Positions 1 to 8,434 of a stretch of DNA of 37,014 nt are shown here, one piece after another. Each line of letters opens with the position of its first letter. Position 1 is the stretch's first letter. The position numbers and the translations under genes were made by a program. Below the pieces are notes generated by a model. That model ran no database searches and was not told where the DNA came from. It saw nothing but the letters and a program-made list of their open reading frames with translations. Location of the stretch: IMG/VR virus record IMGVR_UViG_3300011116_000511, positions 1 through 37,014 of that record; one strand, given 5' to 3'. The stretch comes from a virus.

Positions 1-178
1 TTGCATCTACTGTGTCTGCACCGAAAAACGGAATGTAAGTTGCCGTCAAAGAACCGCTTGTTGTGAACAAGATTGCTTCCTCTGTGTAATATGGCGCTGT
101 TATAATAATACAAGTTCCATATTGTCCAGCCGTGTAACCACCATTTGTTGCCGTAGCGGCGTTAATTGCCTGCACTAG
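1..178. repeat. Terminal direct repeat, left copy (assembly overlap)
   Basis: These bases repeat at 36837-37014 with a single difference: A at 52, C at 36888. On the coding (minus) strand this changes a codon from GCT (Ala, right copy) to TCT (Ser, left copy). Both copies lie in the same reading frame of the sheath gene, and merging them restores the gene. The simplest reading is an overlap at the ends of a circular or circularly permuted genome, with the mismatch reflecting population variation or error. Confidence 0.93.
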
Positions 179-499
179 TTTCAATGATGCGTTTGCAAGA
201 AAGGCGTCGTCTGCGGTTGTGCTTCCTATCACATTACCACCAACGGAAGCTATTAGCGTATCTGTTGCCGCTACCGTACCTAATAATCTTATTCGACCCT
301 TACAAGGAAGTGTAATTGGATTAATACCCAATCCCTCTGCCTGCTCAAGTGAAAAAATCTTGTTAATGTACGGCGCATTGGCAAAACCAGACGGCTTTTC
401 GTCGCTGTAAAAAGCAAAACCACTAATGTAGTCTTGACCAGGTAATGGACGACCTAAGCCGCCCTCACCCTTGTTAAAGATAATATCTGATAACGCCAT
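1..499 (-). CDS. Contractile tail sheath protein, N-terminal part (DUF2586-like), gene split by window ends
   Basis: This is the 5' part of the sheath gene. It starts at the ATG at 499-497 (MALSDIIFNKGEGGLG) and runs off the left edge in frame. Codons 1-107 cover 499-179; the remaining bases duplicate 36837-37014. Joined to 35548-37014 it gives a 595-residue protein. The N-terminus, with GEGGLGRPLPGQDYISG, resembles DUF2586 sheath proteins of Bacteroidota phages, which polymerise around the tail tube and contract during infection. The gene follows the major capsid gene by 19 bases and precedes the tail tube gene. About residues 74-145 form the first copy of an internally duplicated module. 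The sheath call rests on family resemblance plus position. Confidence 0.8.
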   Translation of the reverse strand, partial: MALSDIIFNKGEGGLGRPLPGQDYISGFAFYSDEKPSGFANAPYINKIFSLEQAEGLGINPITLPCKGRIRLLGTVAATDTLIASVGGNVIGSTTADDAFLANASLKLVQAINAATATNGGYTAGQYGTCIIITAPYYTEEAILFTTSGSLTATYIPFFGADTVDA

Positions 500-518
500 A
501 AGAATTTTTTTTAACTGA

Positions 519-1472
519 TTAAGAAACCCAGCATTGCACTAAGTTCACAACTCCTTTCAAGTCAGAACGAACATATTTACCACCCATCATTACCAAACTT
601 GATAAAATGATACCGTAGTATTCTGGTTTTCCTTGTCCGTTGTCGCCTGAATCAGAGAACACACTAACAGAACCGAGTGCTTTAGCTACTGCTGAACGAT
701 GCCATGCAAGACACCCGTAGCAATCTGTTGCCGCCCCTGCGGCTCCAACTGCTTTCAAAGTACCAGTTATGCCCGATGTGTATTTTGTCCAAACATTCAC
801 CGTTGGGCGAAGCATGACATTGAATCCGAACAATTGTGCAACCGTTCCACTAGCAACAACCGAAGGTTGAACCATGAAACCGTTGTAAGATGCACGAACC
901 ACCTCTGAAATTGTAAACAACTCCCAGAACATCGCTGTTGGCATTAACAAGTAACGATTTTCGCGTGGCATTAAATCATTATCCAATTGCTTGGCTAAAT
1001 CAGAAATGTCAGCTAAAGCTACCTGCTTACGAGTACCAGTTGCAGACGGCGACAAACTTGTCGCAACCGCGGCGCCAGATGTGATAACAACGCGAGTAGC
1101 ACCAGTTGGGTCAGAAACCCATTGGTTACAGATGTAATTTCCGATTGTTTCAGAAAGAACCTGAATGTTGTTATAGTTTACACTCATACGCTTGTCGTAA
1201 GAGATTTGCAATTCGTCGATGTTGGTAATCAGCGTTGGGTCTGTGCTGAATTCAGCAAGATTGTAGGTTAAATCGTTGTCAGTTCTTTGCGCAATTGTGG
1301 CTGGCAAAGATGAACGGTTAACAACTACGCCAGGTTTTGCACCAGCGTTTGGAATATGTACCGTTTTGTAGGTTACATATCCTGAATGGTCTACTGACAT
1401 TGTTGTATAGAGCGCACTCTGATACAAGTTTTCCATAATGTCCTGCACCCATACTTCTGTTTGTAATGCCAT
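519..1472 (-). CDS. Major capsid protein
   Basis: This 317-residue protein begins MALQTEVWVQDIMENLY and lies directly downstream of the protease-scaffold gene, the usual place for the HK97-fold major capsid gene. The N-terminal part (VWVQDIMENLYQ, then HIPNAG, then DLTYNLAEFSTDPTLI) resembles capsid proteins of Bacteroidota phages, where the N-terminal arm is followed by the spine helix. The C-terminal part contains a run of small residues and a CLAWHRSAVAKALG segment typical of a P-domain strand. The length is normal for an unadorned HK97 fold. Its start has an A-rich leader (TAAAATAAATC before ATG) and no Shine-Dalgarno. Call by context and general likeness; no single diagnostic residue. 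Confidence 0.8.
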   Translation of the reverse strand: MALQTEVWVQDIMENLYQSALYTTMSVDHSGYVTYKTVHIPNAGAKPGVVVNRSSLPATIAQRTDNDLTYNLAEFSTDPTLITNIDELQISYDKRMSVNYNNIQVLSETIGNYICNQWVSDPTGATRVVITSGAAVATSLSPSATGTRKQVALADISDLAKQLDNDLMPRENRYLLMPTAMFWELFTISEVVRASYNGFMVQPSVVASGTVAQLFGFNVMLRPTVNVWTKYTSGITGTLKAVGAAGAATDCYGCLAWHRSAVAKALGSVSVFSDSGDNGQGKPEYYGIILSSLVMMGGKYVRSDLKGVVNLVQCWVS

Positions 1473-1502
1473 GATTTATTTTAGTTTAGTTGGTTTAAAA
1501 AT

Positions 1503-2669
1503 TTAGAATTTGTAGTCTGTTTTGTAAGTGTCTTTGAAGATTCTCTCAAACTCTGCTTGATTGTCAACTTTCAATGTTGACCAACCTTTTGGGTCTTTCT
1601 TTTCCCAATCGCGAGCCGTCCAGTCTTTTCTGTCTTCTGCTATTTTTACTGCTGGCGCGTTTTTAATTGCATTGGTTATTTTTGTAGGTGATGAAGACTT
1701 GCCCATTGCTTCGAAAGCGTTTTTAACCGCGCTCAAATCAACTTTTGCAAGTTTCATCCACGAATCTTTTTCCGCGTCTGTGATTTTATTCAACTTTACA
1801 GCATTGGTTACCAACTCTGTTGCCTCTGCTTCAACTTTCGCTGTTTCATCGGCTTCGATTTTGGATATTTTTGCTTCCAGTTCAGTTTTTTCAGTCTTCA
1901 ATTTTTCGATTGTAGCTGTTGCATCTGCAATTTTCTGATTTAAAGCACCAATTGCATCCGCAATTGCATCGTCACTTGCTTCGTTTTGAAGTCCTAAAAG
2001 TTTTAATGTTCTATTCATGATTGTTGGGTTTATTAAAAGTGTATTGTAAATGGCGTATAGTTTACTGCTGTTCACTATGCCTTTTCCATCTGTTACCTTT
2101 GGTAATTTTTTATTCGTTGTAAAAACTTCATCAACAAAGCCACATTTAATGGCATCACTACATCCCATCCATGTTTCTTTCGACATCATTTCATCCATCG
2201 CTTCTTTAGTGAACCCTGTTTTGTTGGTTAGTGTTGTGCATAAAGAATTTTTGATAAGACCTAGTATTTCTCTGTCTTTATTTGTTTTGGGCTCTTTATT
2301 ATCCATCGCTGGGTCGTGAATCATTAACATACCAATATCTGCCATGTAAACTTTTCTACCAGCCATTGCAATAACACCAGCTATCGAAGCCGCCATACCG
2401 TCTATGTATGTATCAACTTTTATTGTTGAATTTTGTATTGCTGAAAAAATTGAAAACCCTTCCATAACAGAGCCGCCAACTGAATTGATGCGAACATTTA
2501 TTTTTTTCGCTTCGCTGTATTCCGCTAGCGCGTATATTTCTCTTGCAAATTGTTCACCGTCTATACCTTTTCCGTTTTCTGGATTCTTACCAATAGGAGC
2601 ATATAGAAGCATCGTAACCACTCCGTCTTTGCTCATATTGTTGATGTATGTCAGGTCTTTTATTTTCAC
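1503..2669 (-). CDS. ClpP-like prohead protease fused to scaffold domain
   Basis: This 388-residue protein has two parts. Residues 15-190 are a ClpP/S49-type serine protease: an INSVGGSVMEG segment at 61-71, the nucleophile Ser95 in GMAASIAG, and His118 in MLMIHDP. Residues about 240-300 are a charged, Glu/Lys/Ala-rich coiled coil typical of a capsid scaffold. The enzyme would mature the prohead by cutting scaffold and possibly capsid protein, while the coiled coil guides shell assembly. It sits just upstream of the major capsid gene. The start used is GTG (2669-2667); an in-frame ATG at 2636 (MSKDGVV) is an alternative that loses only 11 residues. Confidence 0.85.
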   Translation of the reverse strand: MKIKDLTYINNMSKDGVVTMLLYAPIGKNPENGKGIDGEQFAREIYALAEYSEAKKINVRINSVGGSVMEGFSIFSAIQNSTIKVDTYIDGMAASIAGVIAMAGRKVYMADIGMLMIHDPAMDNKEPKTNKDREILGLIKNSLCTTLTNKTGFTKEAMDEMMSKETWMGCSDAIKCGFVDEVFTTNKKLPKVTDGKGIVNSSKLYAIYNTLLINPTIMNRTLKLLGLQNEASDDAIADAIGALNQKIADATATIEKLKTEKTELEAKISKIEADETAKVEAEATELVTNAVKLNKITDAEKDSWMKLAKVDLSAVKNAFEAMGKSSSPTKITNAIKNAPAVKIAEDRKDWTARDWEKKDPKGWSTLKVDNQAEFERIFKDTYKTDYKF

Positions 2670-2714
2670 GATTGTAAAGTAATAGCAATAAAAACTATAA
2701 AAGTCAAAAAAAGA

Positions 2715-2879
2715 CTATTTAATTTTTTCTTGCTTGTTTAAGAAATCAACAACTGCATTGCGAATAACATTGGCTGGCTTGTCAGATGTGCGCTTAATGT
2801 ATTCATCAAACTTCTTTTGCGTGCAAGGCGCAAGTTGTGTTTTCAGTTGCTTAGAAATATATTTTGGTTTGTCGTTCAT
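2715..2879 (-). CDS. Small ribbon-helix-helix-like protein
   Basis: A 54-residue basic protein starts at the ATG at 2879 and ends at TAG 2715-2717. The pattern, a short N-terminal segment followed by KKFDEYIKRTSDKPANVIRNA and VVDFLNKQ, fits a ribbon-helix-helix (CopG/Arc-like) DNA-binding fold, with the first helix at residues 20-28 and the second at 34-48. It lies three bases after the fiber gene and before the protease gene, so it is co-transcribed with virion genes. It may regulate late genes, but no operator was found nearby. Fold assignment by eye; function inferred. Confidence 0.55.
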   Translation of the reverse strand: MNDKPKYISKQLKTQLAPCTQKKFDEYIKRTSDKPANVIRNAVVDFLNKQEKIK

Positions 2880-2881
2880 GT

Positions 2882-3691
2882 TTAATCAGCGTAGAAATGA
2901 ATACCATCTAGAGCGACATCAATTGAGCCACCTAGTGTATCTGTATAGAAAGTGACAATTCCACCAGAACCGAATAAAATTGAGTATTGTTGACCTAGAT
3001 TAACTCCAAACGGTTCACAAACTTTGAAACTTACCGTCTGAATTGGTCTGTAACCTAGTGGTAATGTTAGCATCGGTGAAGCGTTGACTGCTACAGCGAT
3101 ATTCATTGTGCCTCTTAATGAAATTAATCCTGTTGTGCCTCTTCTGTACGAACAAGTGTACCCCGCTGTCGCTGTCCATGGTGCTGTAGGCACTATTGCT
3201 GTCCATGCGCCTTGACTGATGTTTGCTTTTGCGTTTAATTGATTCCAGATGTCGTGATTTATTCGTGCGCTCTCTACTATGTTTACATCTAGATTGATAT
3301 ATTCACCAGTCGTCGCGCCTGCGGTTACTATAACTGTTTTTGTTTCGTCAAAATTATGAACACTTGCATCATTAAAAACTCTTGTTGTGAAAGTAGATGC
3401 TGGATTCTGATACACTTTAGTCATGTAGCTTCCAGAGTACGCTGGGAAATATATAATATCACCATTGAGCAAAACATATCCTTCCGAAATATTTGCTGTT
3501 TGCGTCATTGTGTTAATCGATGTGTAATACATACCAGAAAGAATCTTCCCGTTTGTTATACCTGGGAAATAACCCCACGCCTGAAAGCTGGCTATTAATA
3601 CCTTGTATATTTCGTCTTGAATCGTACCATTAATGTCCCCAGAGTAGAATGGTGCGCCGCCGTTGGCTAGTGGTGATACTATTTTTTTCAT
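2882..3691 (-). CDS. Tail fiber or receptor-binding protein (short)
   Basis: This 269-residue protein begins MKKIVSPLANGGAPFYSGD, a pattern common in phage fiber and baseplate-attached proteins: a first strand, then an IQDEIYKVLIASFQAWGY segment that anchors to the baseplate. The C-terminal half is rich in Gly, Ser, Thr and aromatic residues (GLISLRGTMNIAV, TLPLGYRP), like a trimeric beta-rich tip. It directly follows the baseplate J and wedge genes, the expected place for a fiber gene. The genome has a second, much larger fiber at 28180-30228, so there may be two adhesins. Exact role not determined. Confidence 0.65.
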   Translation of the reverse strand: MKKIVSPLANGGAPFYSGDINGTIQDEIYKVLIASFQAWGYFPGITNGKILSGMYYTSINTMTQTANISEGYVLLNGDIIYFPAYSGSYMTKVYQNPASTFTTRVFNDASVHNFDETKTVIVTAGATTGEYINLDVNIVESARINHDIWNQLNAKANISQGAWTAIVPTAPWTATAGYTCSYRRGTTGLISLRGTMNIAVAVNASPMLTLPLGYRPIQTVSFKVCEPFGVNLGQQYSILFGSGGIVTFYTDTLGGSIDVALDGIHFYAD

Positions 3692-3701
3692 TGTTTATGT
3701 T

Positions 3702-4232
3702 TTAGTAAGAAATTATTTGATAAGTCGTTCCTGCAAGTTTAAAGTAGTCTAGTTGTGCTTCTATTTGAATTAGTGATGTAGCATATAAAGTCGCTGGTAC
3801 CCATACCGTGAAATCATACACTACCATGTATTCTGATTCGTTGTAAAAGTAATAAGGCGTTGCTTCTGCAACATTATAAAGATACTGCGCTGGGTAACCC
3901 TCGTCTATTCTGTACCAAAAATTAAAATCCAGTAGTGAGTAGTTGTCTTCAATCCAAATATCAGAGTGTGGCGGAGCCGTTGGCGCACCCCAAGGCGGTT
4001 GTCTGAATACGGTTGAAAAATAAGTGTTAAGCCAATACTCAAATAGTATTATCTGTGCATTGGTTTTTGTTTTGAAGATTACATCTGGATAATAAACATC
4101 GAAAATATAATCATGAAATATTTGTAGCGGTGACATTATAACTTTCATCCACGCGATATGAATTGCTTTTCGCATCTTGAAAGGAATCAGTCGTTTGGCT
4201 TGTAGCCACCAAGTAGCTGTATATATACTCAT
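3702..4232 (-). CDS. Putative baseplate wedge protein (position of Mu gp48 / P2 gpI)
   Basis: This 176-residue protein is unusually rich in aromatic residues (Trp, Tyr and Phe throughout, for example WWLQAKRLIPFKMRK near the N-terminus and WFYRI-like segments later). It is not recognisable by motif. Its ATG overlaps the TGA of the baseplate J gene (ATGA), so translation is coupled. In Mu-like and P2-like phages the gene after J is a wedge protein that links baseplate to fiber, and the next gene here is a fiber. The role is inferred from this position only. Confidence 0.45.
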   Translation of the reverse strand: MSIYTATWWLQAKRLIPFKMRKAIHIAWMKVIMSPLQIFHDYIFDVYYPDVIFKTKTNAQIILFEYWLNTYFSTVFRQPPWGAPTAPPHSDIWIEDNYSLLDFNFWYRIDEGYPAQYLYNVAEATPYYFYNESEYMVVYDFTVWVPATLYATSLIQIEAQLDYFKLAGTTYQIISY

Positions 4233-5086
4233 AGTGACATTGTTAGTGTATCGTTCAAAGTAAATAAAGCGGTATCTTCTGGGATAATATACCCTGCAAC
4301 CGTTTCATAGTCTTGTGTAACTGTAACGACTCCGCTAGAGCCGTGTGGTGTTGCTTCATCTCGCGCTAAAACATCTAAAAGCACTACATCCACAACACCT
4401 TGCACGGCTTGAATCGCATCGACCAAGCCAGGGTTAGTGTTTCCCCCGTTTATTCTTACAAAGGAATCAAATCCCAAATTGTAGCAATAATTTGTTATTG
4501 CTGTAATCACATTTGCTTTAACCAGCGCGGCTGTGTATTGACCATCGTAATAAATAGTCGCATCTACTTGTAAGCGGTCAGGGAGCAACGAAATAGCGTC
4601 CATTTGAATACCAGCGAACTTGATAACGGTTAGATATTCTTCAAAAGCTATCAATTCTGCTCCAGATAACGGAGCCAACGAACCAACAACACCTTTAGCC
4701 ACTTTTACTTTTACTAAGTGATTTGGCGCTTCTTTAATTGCACATTGAGTGATTATATTAAGCAACGGGTCAACTGTCGGATACTCTGGTGCTAGTGTTG
4801 TCGTGTTTAATTCAATCACTTGCGGTGTGACTGCATCATATTGAAAATATAAAGCCATTTTTCTTATCCAACTTGGTGTCCCAGGTACGGCGCTCGCGGC
4901 TATCGCTTCAATCTCTAGCTTGAAGATGTCCCAAAGTTGCTCATGTAAATTAATAACTACTGCGGTTATATACTTCCATAAAGTATAAATCGCCGATTGA
5001 CTGGGTGAATTCAATGTTGCCAAATCAGGTTGTAGCGCCTGTTCGGTGTCCATTTCAATAATAATATCTTCGATTGATGTAGCCAT
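4229..5086 (-). CDS. Baseplate J / gp47-like protein
   Basis: A 285-residue protein carries the layout of the baseplate J family: an N-terminal region (MATSIEDIIIEMDTEQALQ), then LWDIFKLEIEAIAASAVPGT, a central domain with APNHLVKVKVAKG, and a C-terminal domain (IPEDTALFTLNDTLTMSL). Segments such as VVDVVLLDVLARD and the closing strand match J-type wedge subunits that surround the hub of contractile baseplates. It is a little shorter than Mu gp47. It is flanked by a tail-terminator-like gene upstream and a wedge-position gene downstream, with stop/start overlap to the latter. Confidence 0.65.
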   Translation of the reverse strand: MATSIEDIIIEMDTEQALQPDLATLNSPSQSAIYTLWKYITAVVINLHEQLWDIFKLEIEAIAASAVPGTPSWIRKMALYFQYDAVTPQVIELNTTTLAPEYPTVDPLLNIITQCAIKEAPNHLVKVKVAKGVVGSLAPLSGAELIAFEEYLTVIKFAGIQMDAISLLPDRLQVDATIYYDGQYTAALVKANVITAITNYCYNLGFDSFVRINGGNTNPGLVDAIQAVQGVVDVVLLDVLARDEATPHGSSGVVTVTQDYETVAGYIIPEDTALFTLNDTLTMSL

Positions 5087-5088
5087 AG

Positions 5089-5598
5089 TTAAATGCTTTG
5101 TACTATTTCTTTAATTTCAGTTAATTCAATTGGTGCCGATGTCGGTACTAAATCGTTTAGTCTTGATGTGTTCAAGTCCATTAATGTTCCTTCGTACTGC
5201 AATTTGAAAATGTAAACACTAGAGTCATTAGAGTCTTGAAATTCTGCTGACTTGTTTAGTGGTATCCATCCAACTGTAATCGTCGTGTCGCCTGGCAATG
5301 TATTTGTTATCGCTTTGTCTATCTTGTCTTTTAATTCAAATATCGAAAGGTCTTCTAGTTCGTAATTTGAAATTCCGATATGAAAAAGCATTGTTAATTT
5401 ATAGCACATTACACCCGCTGTAAAATCCATCGACTCTATGTTTGCAAACTCAATAAACACACAAGGAAACTCAAATGATTCCTGCTTCTCATTATAAGGT
5501 AGTTGATTGTTCCACAATTTGCAATACTTTACTTCTGTCACATCTGTCAGAATCTTTGTTTGAAGCGCCGTATAGAATACTGATTGTGCTGATGCCAT
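5089..5598 (-). CDS. Putative tail terminator / minor tail protein (Mu gp37-like position)
   Basis: This 169-residue protein has alternating beta strands and helices: MASAQSVFYTALQTKIL, a helix, then FPCVFIEFANIESMDF and CYKLTMLFHIGISN. The helix-then-four-strand pattern, with a 'measure the input' strand such as VYIFKLQYEGTLMD, is typical of tail terminator proteins (lambda gpU / Mu gp37 class). The start codon overlaps the stop of the Mu G-like gene (TAATG), and the J gene follows three bases later. Family membership is inferred from this pattern and order; no diagnostic motif. Confidence 0.45.
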   Translation of the reverse strand: MASAQSVFYTALQTKILTDVTEVKYCKLWNNQLPYNEKQESFEFPCVFIEFANIESMDFTAGVMCYKLTMLFHIGISNYELEDLSIFELKDKIDKAITNTLPGDTTITVGWIPLNKSAEFQDSNDSSVYIFKLQYEGTLMDLNTSRLNDLVPTSAPIELTEIKEIVQSI

Positions 5599-6038
5599 TA
5601 TTTAAAAGCGTTTTCGATGTTGCTATTAATTTTATCCATTATCTTCTTAATTAATACTGCGCTTTCGCCCATGAATTGTCGCTTTGGCATTTTAAAACCA
5701 CGACCTCTACCTGCTCTCAATCCGTAATTGTGTACTGGTGCATAGTCTTGACTTGCGCCCAATCCCATGTCTGAAACGACTGTAAAACTATCATTTGTAA
5801 GTTGTTTTACTAATATTGAACGCCTTAAAGCGCCAGAACTCACTAAAATAGCTTTACCTATCGTTCTTTTAGTTTCTTTTTTTCTTGGTTGCCACTTCTC
5901 TAGATGCTTGTCTGTAAAACCTTGATTGGTAAAACTTTCGATGAAAAACGCTCTGGACATAACAGAACCTTGACGCACACCAAGTTTAATTGCTTGTGCA
6001 ATACGCTTTTCAGTTTCTTTTAATCCGAATTTTTGCAT
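5598..6038 (-). CDS. Mu G-like virion morphogenesis (tail completion) protein
   Basis: A 146-residue basic protein. The chosen start is the ATG at 6038-6036, giving MQKFGLKETEKRIAQA; it shares a base with the stop of the upstream gene (TGATG). A TTG three bases earlier is possible but less likely. The pattern is that of the phage virion morphogenesis family (Mu gpG, gp31): an amphipathic N-terminal helix, then WQPRKKETKRTIGKAILVSSGALRRSI, where 'L..SG.LR.SI' is the hallmark, then a segment ending YAPVHNYGLRAGRGRG, matching the usual 'YA.iHq.G'. The family joins head and tail. It follows the Mu F-like gene, as in Mu. Confidence 0.82.
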   Translation of the reverse strand: MQKFGLKETEKRIAQAIKLGVRQGSVMSRAFFIESFTNQGFTDKHLEKWQPRKKETKRTIGKAILVSSGALRRSILVKQLTNDSFTVVSDMGLGASQDYAPVHNYGLRAGRGRGFKMPKRQFMGESAVLIKKIMDKINSNIENAFK

Positions 6039-6781
6039 CAATCTGTTTTATACGCTGGCAAATTAAAATTATTTTCCTTCAATTTTTCATATTTCTTTTC
6101 AACCTTGAAGTATGGGTGACTAGGCGGAAACACCATTCTGCTTTCGCCTGGATTGAACTGAAATTCTGGCGGTATGTTCTCTATGTCTGGTTTGTTCGTA
6201 GACAACGCTACGCCGTCTTCCTGCTGTACTACCGTACAAAGACAGTTATAATGATTGCTCGGCATTATCTTGCCCCAAATCGAATCTGTTGCTCTTGCTG
6301 TAAATCTATCTAGTGGCGCACATATCGGGCAAACTCTTTCGTCTTGAGTCGTTATATAAGTCAGTATTGGAAACAATTCTGCATCTCTCATAATGTTTTC
6401 CCATAATTCAGCGTTTTGACTTTGACCAACTGCGGTGTTGTATTCGGTTTTAAGCCAGTCGGTATTATAAGTATCGAATATCTCGAAAGCGGTTTTTTTA
6501 AATTCAGAATAAGGTACTCGATGTCCATTACTGCCGATAATCGCCTCTTGCATTTGTTTAACTTGCTGAAAAGTTTTTGCGGCGCTGAAATAGTAAACAT
6601 TGTCGACCAAATCTTCCAACATAATGGAGTTAGGGTCAGATGAACCAAACCCCATTCTAACCCCTTCTCCAAGATGTTGGGCTATTTGTGAATATAGTTT
6701 CTGCGGCGGCTTTTGTACCGTCGTTTTACCATTGTAGATGTTGTTAAACAATCTATCTATATCGTTCTCGCTATATTTCAA
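6038..6781 (-). CDS. Mu F-like head morphogenesis protein
   Basis: This 247-residue protein ends with the Mu F (gp30) signature: YITTQDERVCPICAPLDRF with Cys151 and Cys154, then, about 20 residues on, PSNHYNCLCTVV with His177, Cys180 and Cys182. These probably bind a metal. The N-terminal 130 residues are mostly helical, as in the family. Such proteins are minor head proteins needed early in prohead assembly. The gene starts inside the last 11 bases of the upstream gene and its TGA shares a base with the next start. Length is short compared with Mu F (about 400 residues), as in other compact Bacteroidota phages. Confidence 0.85.
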   Translation of the reverse strand: MKYSENDIDRLFNNIYNGKTTVQKPPQKLYSQIAQHLGEGVRMGFGSSDPNSIMLEDLVDNVYYFSAAKTFQQVKQMQEAIIGSNGHRVPYSEFKKTAFEIFDTYNTDWLKTEYNTAVGQSQNAELWENIMRDAELFPILTYITTQDERVCPICAPLDRFTARATDSIWGKIMPSNHYNCLCTVVQQEDGVALSTNKPDIENIPPEFQFNPGESRMVFPPSHPYFKVEKKYEKLKENNFNLPAYKTD

Positions 6782-7169
6782 TTGGACAATCTTGTTCCAT
6801 TAAACTCTGATACGCTTTGTCGTAATCAGTCATTGTAAAACCTTCATTACACACAACGCTTTCTACACCTTCTTCGTTCTTGATAGTTTTTACTTTGTCA
6901 CCATCGAACTCAAAGTGAATGTGCTGTAACTCTTGCACCTTATCAGCTAGTGATTGAAAACGAACATTGTTTTGCTTGTGAAACTCATTAATCTTTCCGC
7001 GGAGAAACCAATACAGTACATTACCTCTTAATTCCAGAATCGTATTGTTGAAATTTAAAAGGTCTTGATTGGTAAAACGACCAAAGACTGGCTGAATTTT
7101 AGGTGGCACTTCTTTGTTTTCTTTAACTTTTTCGATTGTTTCTTCTACTTGTTTGTGTACTACTTCCAT
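6771..7169 (-). CDS. Hypothetical protein between portal and Mu F-like genes
   Basis: I do not recognise this 132-residue protein. It opens with a Glu/Lys-rich helix (HKQVEETIEKVKENKEVPP), then a mixed region with ELRGNVLYWFLRGKINEFHKQ, and ends acidic. The start is preceded by AAACATC, the leader found before several genes here. It is 11 bases after the portal gene and overlaps the Mu F-like gene, so it is part of the head operon and may be a structural or chaperone-like head protein. Confidence 0.6.
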   Translation of the reverse strand: MEVVHKQVEETIEKVKENKEVPPKIQPVFGRFTNQDLLNFNNTILELRGNVLYWFLRGKINEFHKQNNVRFQSLADKVQELQHIHFEFDGDKVKTIKNEEGVESVVCNEGFTMTDYDKAYQSLMEQDCPIEI

Positions 7170-7180
7170 GATGTTTGTTT

Positions 7181-8434
7181 TTAATGTTTATAAATGTTTT
7201 TAATCTGTTCCTGCATTGGTGCTATTTGCTCTTCTTTCTTTTCAGTAAGTTTTAACTCCATCAACTCGCTAACTTGATTTATGTCTACTTGAATACCTGA
7301 TGTGTTTAGCTGTGAAATAATCGTAGCCATTTTCGTATTGTAATCAGCTTGAATTTGTTTTTCTTGTACTTCTTCTGCATCATTATCCCAAATCAACTCC
7401 GTATTATCTGGAATCTTAAAACCTAAGTTGCGCATAAACGGAAACAACTTATCTCTACAAATCATTTTAATAAATCGCATATCGTTTTTCTCTTTCTCAA
7501 ACCCTGTTTGTATTGCCTGGTCTTCGTTACCCAATTTACCGCTAGTAGAGTCAGCCGCGGCGCTATGACCTAATATCAACTTGGATAATTCAGCGTTCAT
7601 CAACTCAATCAGATTAATAAATATATCAGAACTGTTGCTACCGCCAGATGTTGAGCCAAAATCCAAATCGTCTTCTTTATCAATAACCGCCCATGGGGCG
7701 CGACTCATATTCTCCATCATTTGTTCACCGTTCTTTCTCGTCTTGTCGTCACGAACATCAGTCTTTAGTATTCTAGGTGGTATACCAAACAACTCGGTGT
7801 ATTCGCCCCATATTCCTATTGTTGCGTTCTTAGTTATAGTGTAAAACGCCGCCTTCATTAGAAGTCCTAAGTCGAAGCGATGTCCAACACCTAAAGCGTA
7901 GTCTGAATATGGTGGCTCCAGAAAACTTGGTCCCGACGGTTCGTTAGCCGTCACAACAAACTGTCCTTGCTCTGGTTTTACATTTATTCTTGGCACTAAT
8001 TCAATGTCGTAGAAACCTTTATTGGTATCAAACTCTCCGAATTGAATTAATGAATAACCCCAGTAAATGGAGTCAAGCGCCATGTTCATAAAGTCAAAGA
8101 ACCATTGTCGACGAAACATTTCTGTTAAGCGTTCGTCTTTTATTTCTTCTGTCCCGATACTGAATTCCTTTAATAGTATTCTATCCTTGCGCTGGTCGAT
8201 TAAACCCGAAAGGTGCGCATCCAGAACAACATCACGATAGGTTTGATAAAGTAAATATCTTGTTGGATAATAAACCTGCTCTGCAATCTGAATAGCTGTT
8301 CGCCACTTCTTAATATCTTGTCGTATTCTATACTGCTGTAATTGTTGAATGACTTTAATGACTCTATCTCTTTCGTTAGGGTCAACAAACTTGTTAGATA
8401 TTTTTAAATCGTAATTTGTGAATGGTATTTTCAT
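7181..8434 (-). CDS. Portal protein (DUF935, Mu gp29-like)
   Basis: A 417-residue protein with the DUF935 layout: an N-terminal helix bundle (KVIQQLQQYRIRQDIKKWR), then DAHLSGLIDQRKDRILLKEF matching the usual 'D..v.sil..R...v', then a long middle region containing WGYSLIQFGEF, LVPRINVKPEQGQF and EYTELFGIPPRI. The C-terminal third is helical (LSKLILGHSAAADSTSGKLG). It forms the ring through which DNA enters the head. Length matches the compact branch of the family. It directly follows the connector gene, with one base between them. Confidence 0.85.
   Translation of the reverse strand: MKIPFTNYDLKISNKFVDPNERDRVIKVIQQLQQYRIRQDIKKWRTAIQIAEQVYYPTRYLLYQTYRDVVLDAHLSGLIDQRKDRILLKEFSIGTEEIKDERLTEMFRRQWFFDFMNMALDSIYWGYSLIQFGEFDTNKGFYDIELVPRINVKPEQGQFVVTANEPSGPSFLEPPYSDYALGVGHRFDLGLLMKAAFYTITKNATIGIWGEYTELFGIPPRILKTDVRDDKTRKNGEQMMENMSRAPWAVIDKEDDLDFGSTSGGSNSSDIFINLIELMNAELSKLILGHSAAADSTSGKLGNEDQAIQTGFEKEKNDMRFIKMICRDKLFPFMRNLGFKIPDNTELIWDNDAEEVQEKQIQADYNTKMATIISQLNTSGIQVDINQVSELMELKLTEKKEEQIAPMQEQIKNIYKH

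Noticed and set aside
1561-1938. Open frames on the plus strand (for example 1561-1938, 2050-2319, 5990-6313, 28392-28799, 29357-29812)
   Set aside because: All lie opposite well-supported minus-strand genes, have no family motif and no suitable start context. They are shadow frames of genes with low stop density.
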